Shown here piece after piece: positions 16,670 to 26,370 of a stretch of 64,000 bases of DNA. Under the pieces are notes generated by a model. The model was not told the origin of the DNA, ran no database searches, and saw nothing but the letters and a program-made list of their open reading frames with translations. Source of the stretch: Halanaeroarchaeum sulfurireducens. Lineage in GTDB: Archaea > Halobacteriota > Halobacteria > Halobacteriales > Halobacteriaceae. The stretch spans positions 930,001-994,000 of the forward strand of contig NZ_CP008874.1 of NCBI RefSeq assembly GCF_001011115.1, given 5' to 3'. The translations under genes and the position numbers were made by a program. The first letter of the stretch is position 1. Every line of letters starts with the position of its first letter.

Positions 16670-18610
16670 TCAATTCTGTTCTGCGGCCTTCGGGAGTTTC
16701 ATGGTAACGATGCTTCCGCGCGGTTCGTTTTCCTCAAACGTCAGCGAACCGTTCGAATTTTGGACGATCAATTTCACGAGCCAGAGACCGAGACCGCTCC
16801 CGTGATACAACGGTTCGATCTCTGCTTCCTCGGTCAAAATCTTCCGTTCCATCGCCGGAATACCCGGACCGTCATCAGCGATTCGGATTGCCACGGTGTC
16901 GTCGCGGGTCTGGATAGTCACCGCTATCGACGGTTCCACCCGATCCGAATGGATGACGGCATTGGTCAAAAGTTCGGTCAGCGCCTGTTCGATCGACCCT
17001 ATCGCCCGGATACGACGGTCGGTTGGTCCCTCAACGGAGATCTGTGCCATCGGATACCGCTCCCGGAAGTCTGCCACAACGCGATCGATAATCTCCCCCA
17101 GTTCGATCGGTTCGGGGGATTGCTGTTCCCCGAGTAGTTTCGTTATCTCGCGTTCTTTATTGACGGTCGTGAGGAGTTGTTCACTTTCCTCGACGATTGT
17201 CGCGGCACTCTCAGCGGTGTCACCTTCGCAGGTCTCACGAATGGTCTCTGCATGGCCTTTGATGACGTTCATCTCGTTGTTGAAGTTGTGTCGAAGAACG
17301 CGGTCAATGACTTGCATTTGCTGCAAACTCGTCTGGAGATCCTCGGCGAGACGCTCGCGTTCCGCTTGCAGCTTCAGGCCATGTATCATGAAACCCATAT
17401 CGTCCGTCAATTCCTCCAAAAGGTCGGTTTCCTCGGCTGTCGGGGGCTTATCGGGTGTAAAATGAATCGTCAACACCCCGTAGGTCTGTGAATCGTACCC
17501 GATGGAAAGTGCAACACCCTCATGAGCCGGTTCATCCCCGAAGTGCTGTTGATTGGGTGGAACAGTAACGTCCTCGATCCGGACCAGATCCTGCTTTCGT
17601 ACCGATCGCAGGTACTCCTCCGAGTGACACGCTCGAATTTGCGCCGATGTCAGCGCTGTCCCGGACTCGTAGGCAAAATCGACCTGATCATCGTCGAGTA
17701 ACGCGATAATAACACAGTGGAACGAGGAGTGGTTGTGAAGGATTTCTGCAATGTCGGCAATCGTCGTTTCTACGTCCGCGGCTCGGACGAGTCGACGATT
17801 CACCTCACGGATCGTTCGAAGCGTCTCCGTCAGGTGTTCGAGTTCCTGCTCGTAGGATTTCCGTTCCGTAATGTCGATTCCCGAGGAGAGAACGCCCGTC
17901 ACGTTCCCCTGTTGATCCCGCAATGCCGTGTTATGCCATTTGACGAAAATCTTCTCGCCCTCCTTTGACTCGATGAAGTTCGTATTCTTTTCGATGGGTT
18001 CCGCGTCGTCGCTCCAGAACGCAGAGAATATCTCATCGATTTCGCCCTCGATCTGTTCGGGCACGACGTGATCGAACCAGTCCGAACCGACGAGTTCCGA
18101 GCGCTCGTACCCGAGGAGATCGCTTCCACGCTCGTTGATTCGAGCGACGGTCTTGTCCCGATTGAGAACGAGCATGATGTTTCCCGCAGTCTCGAAGTAC
18201 TGTTCTGCTCGTTCTTTTTGTCGCTTGAGTTCGGTCTCGCGCGCTTTCCGCTCGGATATATCCTGGGCCACGACGAGGGCATACTCATCACCAGTTGATT
18301 GCACGTGGGAAACGGACGCCTCGACGGGAACTGGTTCTCCGTTCGCAGTATAGAGTTCGATTTCGCCAAGGTGCTGATGGTCGGGCACCGACGGGAGGTG
18401 CTCGGGCCAGCTCCCATGGTCCCTATTGCCAATCACATCGGTAATCGTCGTGTTCAAAAGCGTCTCTTTGTCGTAGTCGAGCACATCGCATGCTCTCTCA
18501 TTTGCGTCAGCGATTCGCTCGGTTTTGACATCGTACAAAAGGAGAATTACACCAGACTGGTCGAAAAGTTCCGACCACGTCTCCGATGAGAACCGGGGCG
18601 ACTCCGGCAT
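16670..18610 (-). CDS. PAS-PAS-GAF sensor histidine kinase
   Basis: A 646-aa cytoplasmic kinase. PAS domains lie at about 12-125 and 135-255, each ending in the DISERK or DITERK motif. A GAF domain spans about 275-410. A helical dimerisation region carries the phospho-accepting His in LRHNFNNEMNVI (near residue 440). The HATPase follows, with N box TELLTNAVIHS, G1 ADDGPGIP and G2 GSGLGLWLV. No membrane segment is present. No response regulator is adjacent, as is usual for orphan haloarchaeal kinases. Its signal is unknown; PAS and GAF domains suggest redox, light or small-ligand input. Confidence 0.93.
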   Translation of the reverse strand: MPESPRFSSETWSELFDQSGVILLLYDVKTERIADANERACDVLDYDKETLLNTTITDVIGNRDHGSWPEHLPSVPDHQHLGEIELYTANGEPVPVEASVSHVQSTGDEYALVVAQDISERKARETELKRQKERAEQYFETAGNIMLVLNRDKTVARINERGSDLLGYERSELVGSDWFDHVVPEQIEGEIDEIFSAFWSDDAEPIEKNTNFIESKEGEKIFVKWHNTALRDQQGNVTGVLSSGIDITERKSYEQELEHLTETLRTIREVNRRLVRAADVETTIADIAEILHNHSSFHCVIIALLDDDQVDFAYESGTALTSAQIRACHSEEYLRSVRKQDLVRIEDVTVPPNQQHFGDEPAHEGVALSIGYDSQTYGVLTIHFTPDKPPTAEETDLLEELTDDMGFMIHGLKLQAERERLAEDLQTSLQQMQVIDRVLRHNFNNEMNVIKGHAETIRETCEGDTAESAATIVEESEQLLTTVNKEREITKLLGEQQSPEPIELGEIIDRVVADFRERYPMAQISVEGPTDRRIRAIGSIEQALTELLTNAVIHSDRVEPSIAVTIQTRDDTVAIRIADDGPGIPAMERKILTEEAEIEPLYHGSGLGLWLVKLIVQNSNGSLTFEENEPRGSIVTMKLPKAAEQN

Positions 18611-18901
18611 GTGAACGTAATCTCTGCCATCGACTATTAACGTTACTGTGGCGATGGATGTATAAAAAATATGTTACATGAATTACAAGTGACCATCCAT
18701 ACCAATTCGAGTTAATCACGCATTCTTTCCAGGTACCTCTGTCGGTGTGCTGATGATGGGACTGACTGATTCTGTAGAAACGGGGTACTCGTCCCGGCTG
18801 GACGGATATCGTAATGATACCACATCTTCGGCGTGGCTATCTCTTCTTCCGCTGGCTCGGCGTAGCGAATTGGAGTTTCTCTCAATATACTACACTGGCA
18901 G

Positions 18902-19783
18902 TTACGGCCTCGAGGGGAGCCCGGCAGCTTCTTTCCCAGGTGGGTCCCGGTTCGCGAGTTTCTTGGGCCCATAGACGACGAGGAGGCTGATCGCCACAAT
19001 CACGAGGGGTATCGCTCCTGTCACCTCTGAAAGGAGGCTGAGCCAGGGGTCGGGGACGCCCTTTGGCATCAGTACCGGGATGTCCGCAGGATGGTACAGA
19101 CCCATCCCATTGATGCCGGCGTGAAATACGGCGACGGCAAGCACACTTCCACCAGTACCGTTGTACATCCACGTCCAGAGGATGGCTCCGGCGAAGATCG
19201 AGACGATCCATAGCAGCTGTTGGGAGAGTGGCCACCCGCCGTGAGTCGTCGTCGGGTTGATGAACAACGGAAGATGCCAGCCCGCCCAGGCAATGCCGAT
19301 GAACATACTGGAGACGAAAGCGCTGTACTTTTCCTGCAGCACGGGGAGCATGAACCCGCGCCAGCCGAGGTCTTCTTGCCCGCCCCCCAGGACCGTGCCC
19401 CATGCAATCACGAAGAAATAGATAAACGGCGATTCGAAGGAGGTGAGATCGATGGGACCTCCGGCGACCACAAATAGCCCCACTCCCATGACGAGAATGA
19501 ACAATGGTAACAGGAAGACGATGGCCCACCATTTCGCTCCAATCCGCCATTTGAACATCTGGGACACCCACGTCCGGAGACTGCCACCGCTGGCCCAGAC
19601 GACGACAGCGGCACCGATAGGAGGGCCGAAGCCGCCGAATCCGATCAGTAATGAGTGCGTCCACGACGCTTCCATCCCCGACCAAGCCAGTGCGCCCTGG
19701 ACCGTCCACGTGAACCCGTAGGCGATAAGGATGAAACTCGCCAGCCGATGTCGATCGACCCACGAAAGGGTAGATGAGGACAT
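18902..19783 (-). CDS. CPBP-family intramembrane metalloprotease
   Basis: A membrane protein of 293 aa with about eight helices and the CPBP (Abi/Rce1-like) motifs. Motif 1 is a variant, QEDLGWRGF, with Glu then Asp in place of the usual Glu-Glu before the Arg. Motif 2 is the AWAGWHLPLF His and motif 3 the FHAGIN His-Asn. These side chains bind the catalytic zinc or activate water inside the membrane. In other organisms such proteins process prenylated proteins or give immunity to peptides; the substrate here is unknown. A TATA-like CTTAATTA on this strand near 19812 precedes the ATG by about 29 bp. Confidence 0.88.
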   Translation of the reverse strand: MSSSTLSWVDRHRLASFILIAYGFTWTVQGALAWSGMEASWTHSLLIGFGGFGPPIGAAVVVWASGGSLRTWVSQMFKWRIGAKWWAIVFLLPLFILVMGVGLFVVAGGPIDLTSFESPFIYFFVIAWGTVLGGGQEDLGWRGFMLPVLQEKYSAFVSSMFIGIAWAGWHLPLFINPTTTHGGWPLSQQLLWIVSIFAGAILWTWMYNGTGGSVLAVAVFHAGINGMGLYHPADIPVLMPKGVPDPWLSLLSEVTGAIPLVIVAISLLVVYGPKKLANRDPPGKEAAGLPSRP

Positions 19784-19973
19784 ACGGTATTTTTGACACA
19801 GCCAGTAATTAAGTAGTTAGGCTGCCGTCAAATACGATCGATCCGAAGCGCGCAGTCGGCGTGGAACCACAGGGAATGATATTTTCGAACTGATCCGTTG
19901 ACCACTTTTTCATTTACGAAAGGGTGAGGACAACTGCCATTCCGTACTGGGTGTTCCCTTCATTGCGCTTTGA

Positions 19974-20330
19974 TTAGACGTTTGAGCGGAGGTACGCGCC
20001 AAGATATCCACCGACAGCACTCAATCCGATTGTCCAGGCAAATAGTAACGGGAACATGACGAGAAAAATAATCGCAAGCTCAAGACCGCCGGGAATCCCG
20101 AGGGCTGACGGTTGGCCGAGGAAGAGCCCGAATCCGACAACGAACACCAAAAGAATCGGAATGACTGCGATACCTCCGGAGATGGCACCAGTCTTCGCAC
20201 CGCGTTTCGGCGGCACATCCTGTAGGTACCCCGCTACACCCCCGCCAAGTAGTGCCGAGAAGCCCGTAAACGAGAGGACGATCGTTACTACTGCACCAAT
20301 ACCTGCATTCCACAGTTCGTCTCGTTTCAT
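19974..20330 (-). CDS. DUF5518-like small membrane protein
   Basis: A 118-aa protein with four hydrophobic segments and a glycine-rich first hairpin (SALLGGGVAGYLQ). This matches the DUF5518 group common in haloarchaea, often with paralogues that protect or organise the membrane; no activity is known. It is followed downstream by other small membrane genes on the same strand but with wide spacing, so it is probably monocistronic. Confidence 0.75.
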   Translation of the reverse strand: MKRDELWNAGIGAVVTIVLSFTGFSALLGGGVAGYLQDVPPKRGAKTGAISGGIAVIPILLVFVVGFGLFLGQPSALGIPGGLELAIIFLVMFPLLFAWTIGLSAVGGYLGAYLRSNV

Positions 20331-20407
20331 ACCACTAGATGATATGAATTCCGATGAGATAGATGCTGACCATTATTCTATCTGGGTGAGAATTCCCGCA
20401 AATTCAC

Positions 20408-20629
20408 TCAGTACTTTTCGGCAATCGTCTCGACGGCCACGACGAATCGATAGAAGAGGTAGATAACGAAGAGGCCGAGACCGAGTTGCACCGCACCCCC
20501 CCAGATGGCAAGTATGAAAGCCGGGGTTCCCATGATGAATCCAAGGACGATGCTTCCAGTGATTGCGACGAGGACCAACACGGCTACCCAGGTCGGTACT
20601 TCGTAGTCCAACTCCCAGAATTGTTGCAT
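20408..20629 (-). CDS. Small membrane protein, unknown function
   Basis: A 73-aa protein beginning MQQFWELDYEVPTW, with two hydrophobic helices at about 12-35 and 40-65. The frame is open to 20746, but the preceding residues are polar and lack a reasonable start context. The ATG at 20629 fits the size of similar haloarchaeal proteins. Function unknown. Confidence 0.55.
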   Translation of the reverse strand: MQQFWELDYEVPTWVAVLVLVAITGSIVLGFIMGTPAFILAIWGGAVQLGLGLFVIYLFYRFVVAVETIAEKY

Positions 20630-20942
20630 ATTGTTAGCACGGGTGGGCTTTGGAAAAACCCTCTGGAGACCCAAACACCGATTGTATTCAATCATCCTGA
20701 ATACAGGGTGGCACCGAGGCTCACGAGGTGTGTCCGCCGAGTCCAATTTGTGGGATGGGAAACAATACCGTAAAGCGTGATATGAGGTTTCTGTCGCAAC
20801 CGAATTCGCCCCTTACATTCAGCAAAGCCGGTTCAAGATTGTTCAGAACAAAAAGAAAGTGCTGAGTTCGGGTATTTCATTTGAAATGAATGTATCTGAA
20901 GAGGACGTGCCCAATTCGAAGAATGAGCAATCAAACCCCGTA

Positions 20943-22400
20943 TCAGTGATTCTCTAATGTTGGAATCGTAACTGTAAATATACTGCCTCTTGGTTCATTG
21001 TCTTCGACCGTCACCGACCCATCATAACTGTCGACAAGCGAGCGTACGAGGTATAACCCAATCCCTGTGCTTTCACTATTCAACCCGGTTTCTCCTTTTG
21101 TGAATATCTGATCTTTCATTTCGTCTGGAATCCCAGGTCCATTGTCTGCAACAGAAATGGAAAGATGATCATCGCTCTCCTCGGCTGCTAGTGTCACCTT
21201 CGGGCGATCCGAATCGTTGTGCTTGACCGCGTTTTCGAACAAATTACGAAAAATGGATCCGATCATATCGTTTGCCCGTACCGAGACGTGTGGAATCGCA
21301 CCCTCGACTTCGACTGTGACATTCTCGTATGAGTTTCGAACTCTTTTGACTTCTTCCGTGAGAATGGGTTCGAGAGCAACTGGTTCGAGTTCCGTCTCGG
21401 ACTCGAGCATTACATTGGCGATATCACGCGCAGATTTGGTTAGGTCGACCGCGTTTTCCGCGTTTTCGTCGATCATCGATAGATACTCACTTTTCTCAGT
21501 TGTCATATCTATCTCCTCTGCCAACAGATTAGCCCCACCGAGTATGCCCTGTAAATGGTTGCGGATATCATGGCGCAGCATCTGATTCAAGAACGCAATG
21601 TTGTCCCGTTGTTTTACCAACTGCCGCTCTGCGTCCTTGCGAGCCGTAATATCACGCATCACGAACAATGTGCCGAGGGTCTGTCCGTGACTCGTGGCGA
21701 AGTTGGCGGTAGATACCTCGAGCGTGCGGGTTCCGGTTTCGGTATCGAGGCTCTTCTCAAATGTCGGAGTCGGCCCACCCTCGATCATATTCTCGTTTTC
21801 TTGACACGTGAACAGTGTCGATATCTGTGTTCCTGTAAGGGGCGTCGCGGTCTCAAGGAGTGTTAGCGCTCGCCGATTGGCGTCGATAATTTTCCCATCT
21901 GTATCAACGAGTAAATATCCCTCATTCATATTATCGATCGTCCGAGAGCGGGCAAGCGCCTTCGTGTCGAATATCTCGTACCGAAAGGCTGCGTAGCCGA
22001 CAGCGGCCATTCCAACAGAAAACGAGGTGGGTGTTAGGATCGTTCCAGGCGATTCGAACGGGAGGAATTGGAACGTTTGAGCCACGGATAGCAACATCGG
22101 AGCAAAGATACCAGGAACGAGAATAGCAGTTTGGCCCCGACTAAGACTCTGATCTGTCCAGGTCTGGTACACGATGTAGGAGAGGCCGATTGTGGCGATG
22201 ACGTAAAATGCAGACAGGTACAGAACATAGACCGAACTGTTCCCGTGTTCGATGACCGAGAAATTCCCGATCGAAACGAGCCTGGGATCCTGAAAGAGTA
22301 CGGGGACAGGATCGGTGAACAGCCAGACGAACACTGGCACCAGGAGTACGATGACGAATGATGCATTTTTCATATTCACCCATTTGCGAGCTTCTCCCAT
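20943..22400 (-). pseudogene. 3' part of a 7TM-PAS sensor histidine kinase split by an IS
   Basis: A 485-aa fragment. The first 140 residues hold only the last four helices of the HisKA_7TM input domain. A PAS domain (about 150-255), the phospho-accepting His in MLRHDIRNHLQG (near 275) and a complete HATPase (FENAVKHN, ADNGPGIP, GIGLYLVRSL) follow. The missing first helices lie across the insertion element at 24002-24280. Joining the parts at the duplicated CGAT restores one continuous frame (YALS-MGEARKWVN). ATG 22400 falls at the junction, so the fragment could be translated only from a promoter inside the element, and its input domain would be damaged. Confidence 0.88.
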
Positions 22401-22404
22401 CGAT

Positions 22405-24001
22405 GAGCCCGTCTAAGAAAACCGGACCACTCTGGAGCTAATTAGACCACTCATCGCCCCATTTTGAAATTGATCTCTGACGAAAACGGCTTTTTTATAG
22501 AAACTACCCCGACCGATTTTACCGACTTGGTCAGCCAGCCGACTCCCACCGCGTCCGCCACAGCTTCAAGAGATTATGCGTCGCCGAGAACAGCGACCAC
22601 TCCGCCGCCGCACCATCCTCTCCACGCAACATGAACCGATCCAACCCACGATTTACGTGCTGACCAAACACCGGTTCCACGCTTTGACCGCGTTTGCGAT
22701 AGATGTCTCTCCCACGTTTCGTCCGCAATTTTCGTTCCATCAACTCCTTTGGCCCGGCTGAATCCGGAATCGGTCCGCGTGGTGGACCGTTCTCTCGCAA
22801 CTCCTTGCGCCGTTTCCAGTCCTTCGTCGTGGCGATAAACAACTCCGTTTGTTCATCTTCGAGTTCGGCGTTCTCTTTGCTCCAGTAGCCAGCGTCCCCC
22901 AGCACAGCCGACGGGAGCTGTCCATTCACGTCTTCACACTCATCCAGCATCGGTTCGAGTTGCTTGACGTCGTTGGCGTCGGTCGTGACGTCTTGAGCGA
23001 CAATCACCTGAGAGTCACAATCCACCATCGCCTGACCGTTGTAGCCTTGCTTCCAGCCGTCCTGCGTTTTGAGTGTCTGGCTCTCCGGGTCGGTCGTATT
23101 TGCCTTGGTATCTTCGTCGAGTTCGACCTCCTCGGGCGGCGTGGGCTTGCGGCCTCGCATCGTTTCACCCGACTCCGTTTCCTCTTCGCGTTGGCGGATC
23201 TTCTCGGCCTGTTCGTCCTTCTGTATCTGTTCTTTCTTGTCGAGTTTCGCCTTCGCTTCCCGCAGCCGTTTCAGCCGACTCTCCTTGTTTTGGAGTTCCT
23301 CGGGCAGTTCGTCACCACGATTCTCCGGACCGTACTCCTCGTCCTCTTCCACGTCTACTTCGGCAGCCTCATCAAGGATCTCCTGGATCTCTTCTTCAAT
23401 CTGTTCTCTCGTTCGATTCTGTTCGAGCGCGGCATCGCCCTGAACGCGTCGGCCATCAAGCGCGACGTCGCCCATCTGCGCCATCCCAGCCTGCCGACAC
23501 ATCTGTAGAATCTCGACGAAGAGATGATGAAAGTCCTGGCGATGATCCTTGCGAAAGTTGCTGATGGTGCGGAAATCCGGCTGTTGGTTCGCGGCGAGAA
23601 AACGGAAGGCGACATCACGTTCGAGCAGGCGGTCGATCTTTCTGGAGCTACGGATGCCCTGAGCGTAGGCGAAGACCAGGACTTTGAGCAGCATCACGGG
23701 ATGAAACTGCGGTCTGCCCCGGTTTTCGTCGGTTTCCTCCGGGTAGAAGGTTTCGAGGCGATTCTGGTCGTCGAGGTAGTCGATAGTGTCGGAAACGAAT
23801 TGTTCGAGACTATCCTCAGCGACCCACTCCGACAGGTCCTTCGGCAGGAGGTGTTGCTGGTCTTGATCGTATCGGATAAAGTTGGACGTCACGGGTGGAA
23901 TCTTATGCAGTAAAGGGCTTCCCGTTAGTTAATATTTGGGAGAGGTTTCAACTGGAGACGGGCTCGGGCAGCGTAATTGGGGATGTTTTTCGGACAGGCT
24001 C
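22405..24001 (-). mobile_element. IS1182-like insertion element within a kinase gene
   Basis: The ends are imperfect inverted repeats. On the + strand the left end begins GAGCCCGTCTAAGAAAAC; the right end, read inward, begins GAGCCTGTCCGAAAAAC. They match at 13 of the first 17 bases. The flanks are CGAT at 22401-22404 and CGAT at 24002-24005, a 4-bp target duplication. The element is 1597 bp with one transposase gene. Removing it plus one CGAT restores the kinase reading frame, which fixes the boundaries. Confidence 0.88.
22531..23892 (-). CDS. DDE transposase, IS1182-type
   Basis: A 453-aa transposase. It opens with the IS1182-type N-terminal domain (PVMLLKVLVFAYAQGIRSSRKIDRLL and FRTISNFRKDH) that binds the ends. 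The catalytic core has Asp in DVALDGRRV and Asp in LGDAGYWSKEN; the Glu is expected in the VEPVFGQHVNRGLDRF helix. A charged insertion of about 90 residues (EEEIQEILDE... to about 245) separates the first two, as is usual for this group. The C-terminal HNLLKLWR is typical. The frame is intact, so the element may still move. Confidence 0.9.
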   Translation of the reverse strand: MTSNFIRYDQDQQHLLPKDLSEWVAEDSLEQFVSDTIDYLDDQNRLETFYPEETDENRGRPQFHPVMLLKVLVFAYAQGIRSSRKIDRLLERDVAFRFLAANQQPDFRTISNFRKDHRQDFHHLFVEILQMCRQAGMAQMGDVALDGRRVQGDAALEQNRTREQIEEEIQEILDEAAEVDVEEDEEYGPENRGDELPEELQNKESRLKRLREAKAKLDKKEQIQKDEQAEKIRQREEETESGETMRGRKPTPPEEVELDEDTKANTTDPESQTLKTQDGWKQGYNGQAMVDCDSQVIVAQDVTTDANDVKQLEPMLDECEDVNGQLPSAVLGDAGYWSKENAELEDEQTELFIATTKDWKRRKELRENGPPRGPIPDSAGPKELMERKLRTKRGRDIYRKRGQSVEPVFGQHVNRGLDRFMLRGEDGAAAEWSLFSATHNLLKLWRTRWESAG

Positions 24002-24280
24002 CGATAGGGCATAGAACAATACCGCAGGCGCGGTCGTGAACGAGCCGAAGTGGAGCATTTTGTACGCCCAATATGACAGGGCAAAATCAGTGGCGGTTAA
24101 CTGTAACATCGCGAAAAACGCCCAGACCGTGATGGTTGCAGCTAACACTGTGAATGTGGTTGCTTGTTTGGTCCCTCCGTATTTTTTCAGATAGTACAAT
24201 CCGTAGAGAGTCGTCAGCACGCCAACCGCGGTCGCCAACAAAATCAGAATCAGGGGAAGGTGTAGTTGGAAACCGCTCAT
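24002..24280 (-). pseudogene. 5' part of the split 7TM sensor kinase
   Basis: Encodes the first three membrane helices of a HisKA_7TM input domain, with the typical ITVWAFFAMLQLTATDFALSYW region. The genuine sequence ends at the CGAT target duplication; the frame then runs into the insertion element and stops at 23948. Together with 20943-22400 it would have made a kinase of about 580 residues. The promoter is intact (see 24302-24311), so a truncated membrane peptide is probably produced. Confidence 0.85.
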
Positions 24281-24301
24281 AGCGTATTGTAGACTATTGT
24301 C

Positions 24302-24311
24302 TTTATACCTT
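24302..24311 (-). promoter_or_regulatory. TATA box of the split kinase gene
   Basis: On the minus strand AGGTATAAAG is centred about 26 bp before the ATG at 24280, predicting a leaderless transcript. It shows that the original gene start is still intact. Confidence 0.6.
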
Positions 24312-24439
24312 TCACGCTCTCGTAAATTGTGTAGTTTCTATCGGATTGTACCTGACCAAACGTCGATAGACTCTGCCGAATTCGTGCCTTCAGTTTACTA
24401 AATGTAATGTACAGCCATTCGGTTCTGTTGGGTCTAAAG

Positions 24440-24860
24440 GAGAGACAGCGCGAGTTCCCCGCCCCACCGTGGGCGGGGGTGAAGCGCGTGCGCTCGGCCG
24501 CGCCCCGTTTTTAAGTATCGGGACGCCGTACATCGGATTGGAACCCACGTTATCGGCCTCGCAAAACCCGCGCACCCACTTCGGGGTAAGACGCGGTGCG
24601 CCGGGCCTGTGTCGCGCCCCCGTGAAGGGGCGGACGCCCACGGACACACCCGCCACGGCAGCAACAGACGACCTCTGTTGCGGTGGCACTCTCGGTGTGT
24701 TCGGGTGTTACTGGTTCCACGCGAGTCCCTGCCGGGGACGAGCGCGGGCGGAATTAAATTCGCCACCGGTCGTTCCGCTGGCCTCGTGCCAGAGACCACG
24801 GCGAAGCCACGGGCCACCGCGCCCGTGGTACTTCACAGTCGCTGTCGGCCGCTGAGGTAC
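24440..24860. other. GC-rich, highly structured non-coding stretch
   Basis: No gene is convincing here. Overlapping frames on both strands are short and lack family features. The stretch is full of stem-loops: CCCCGCCC/GGGCGGGG near 24459-24480; an interrupted long stem near 24645-24710 (ACACACC...GGTGTGT enclosing GCAACAG...CTGTTGC); CTGGC/GCCAG near 24780; and CCACGGGC/GCCCGTGG near 24807-24830. It does not show the conserved cores of RNase P RNA or SRP RNA. It could be a structured RNA, a decayed element or a MITE. The 680 bases between the kinase start and the MFS gene otherwise hold nothing I recognise. Confidence 0.4.
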
Positions 24861-24963
24861 CGCAAAAAAGGCCTGGGGATGAATCGCAATTTGAACCACA
24901 ATCACTCCGTACCATCGCAGAGATTGTGGTGGGGGCCAAGAGTTATGAAGATACGGATGAACG

Positions 24964-26208
24964 ATGGAAAGAGTGACGGACTCCACGAGCAGAGCTCGGA
25001 CAGCCGGTGCCTACCTGTTGGGGACCTGGGTTCTGTCGGCGGCCGTCCACGTCTACCTCATCTCGCCGGCTAGCGTTCTTCCTCGAATCGCTGACGGGCT
25101 GGGCGTGCCCGAAACGACAGCCATCTGGCTCGTCAGTGCTGTCCTCGTCGCGTGGGCCGCGACGAACTTCGGTGTCGGTGTCATCATCGATCGGGTTGGC
25201 GATGTCGCGACCATCTCAGCCGGCGGTGTTGCTGTCGTTGGGGCTGCTGGCGTTGGGTGGGCGTTCGCCGCTCGGGGCCTGTTCTGGCCCCTGATCGGAA
25301 CGCGGGTCTTCGCCGGTATCGCCATCGGCGCGGTCTGGATCGCGTCGACGACACTGGTCGGTCGCCTGTTTCCCATCGAGCGCCGCGGGACCGCGCTGGG
25401 TGTGTTCACGACGAGTGCGCCAGCAGGGTTCGCTGTCGGACAGGTGACCGGACCGTGGATCGCCGCGACAGCTGGATGGTCGGCGGTTCTCGCGGTTGGC
25501 GGAGTCCTCTCTGCGGTCGCGGTCGTGATCTTTGCCATTGCCCATTTCGTTGTCGGGGGCTCGGCGGTGAATTCCGAGGAGGCCACGACAGATAGTGAGA
25601 GCGCGAATTCGACGTCACCGTCGGTTCGTCAGGGTTTTTCAACCGTTCTCCGGAACAGGACAGTCGTCGTCGGCGCTGTGGTCGCGTTTGCCGCCTACTC
25701 GCTGTATCTATTTTTGAATAGTTGGCTTCCGACGTACCTGCTCGAGGAGTTTGCACTCTCACCCGGTACCAGTGGCCTGCTCGCCGCCGTTTTTCCCGCG
25801 ATGGGCGTCGTTTCGCGGGCCGGCGGCGGTATCATTTCCGATCGGCTGTTCGACCACCGGCGGTTGCCGGTTCTCAAATGGTCGTTCGTCATCGCGACTC
25901 CCGTCATGGTACTCATCATGGTGAGTCGGTCCGTACCGGTGTTGCTGGGATTGCTGATCCTGGGTGGCCTGGTGATCCAGTTGACGTTTGGCGTCGTCTA
26001 CAGCTACGTTCAGGAGGCTGTCGAACTCACGAACGAAGGGACTGCGTTGTCGATTCTGGGCAGTACCGGTATCGCCGGCGCGTTCAGCGCCCCCGTCATC
26101 GCTGGCACGCTGATCGACCTGACTGGGGCGTACACGGCCGCGTTCCTGTACGCTATTGCGGTGGCCATCGTGGGTGGTGTCCTCGTCTTCTTCGTCGCCG
26201 ATGAGTGA
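24964..26208 (+). CDS. MFS transporter
   Basis: A 414-aa major facilitator with 12 predicted helices and a charged central loop (about residues 200-220, EEATTDSESANS). The motif A-like loop between helices 2 and 3 is DRVGDVATI, and the equivalent in the second half is SDRLFDHRRLPV. The overall pattern fits the NNP/CynX-like or sugar-phosphate-like subfamilies, but the substrate cannot be assigned. It sits downstream of the structured non-coding stretch and is convergent with the AtoE-type gene. Confidence 0.88.
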   Translation: MERVTDSTSRARTAGAYLLGTWVLSAAVHVYLISPASVLPRIADGLGVPETTAIWLVSAVLVAWAATNFGVGVIIDRVGDVATISAGGVAVVGAAGVGWAFAARGLFWPLIGTRVFAGIAIGAVWIASTTLVGRLFPIERRGTALGVFTTSAPAGFAVGQVTGPWIAATAGWSAVLAVGGVLSAVAVVIFAIAHFVVGGSAVNSEEATTDSESANSTSPSVRQGFSTVLRNRTVVVGAVVAFAAYSLYLFLNSWLPTYLLEEFALSPGTSGLLAAVFPAMGVVSRAGGGIISDRLFDHRRLPVLKWSFVIATPVMVLIMVSRSVPVLLGLLILGGLVIQLTFGVVYSYVQEAVELTNEGTALSILGSTGIAGAFSAPVIAGTLIDLTGAYTAAFLYAIAVAIVGGVLVFFVADE

Positions 26209-26370
26209 ATATTTGCTCGGGACCGCCCTGTTGAGTCGTCTGCCTGACTCCTCCCCAGCCAGAATACGTGCGATGGATTCGAAATCCCCCATCCCAGAGC
26301 CACATTGCGCCCGCTGTGCGGGTGATCGACGAAGAATTACGATCACGAATCGGTCACGGTGTGTCTGGAA

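Noticed and set aside
24434-24855. Protein-coding genes in the structured GC-rich stretch
   Set aside because: Frames on both strands overlap, have Arg/Pro/Gly-rich composition and no family resemblance; palindromic RNA-like structure explains the pattern better.
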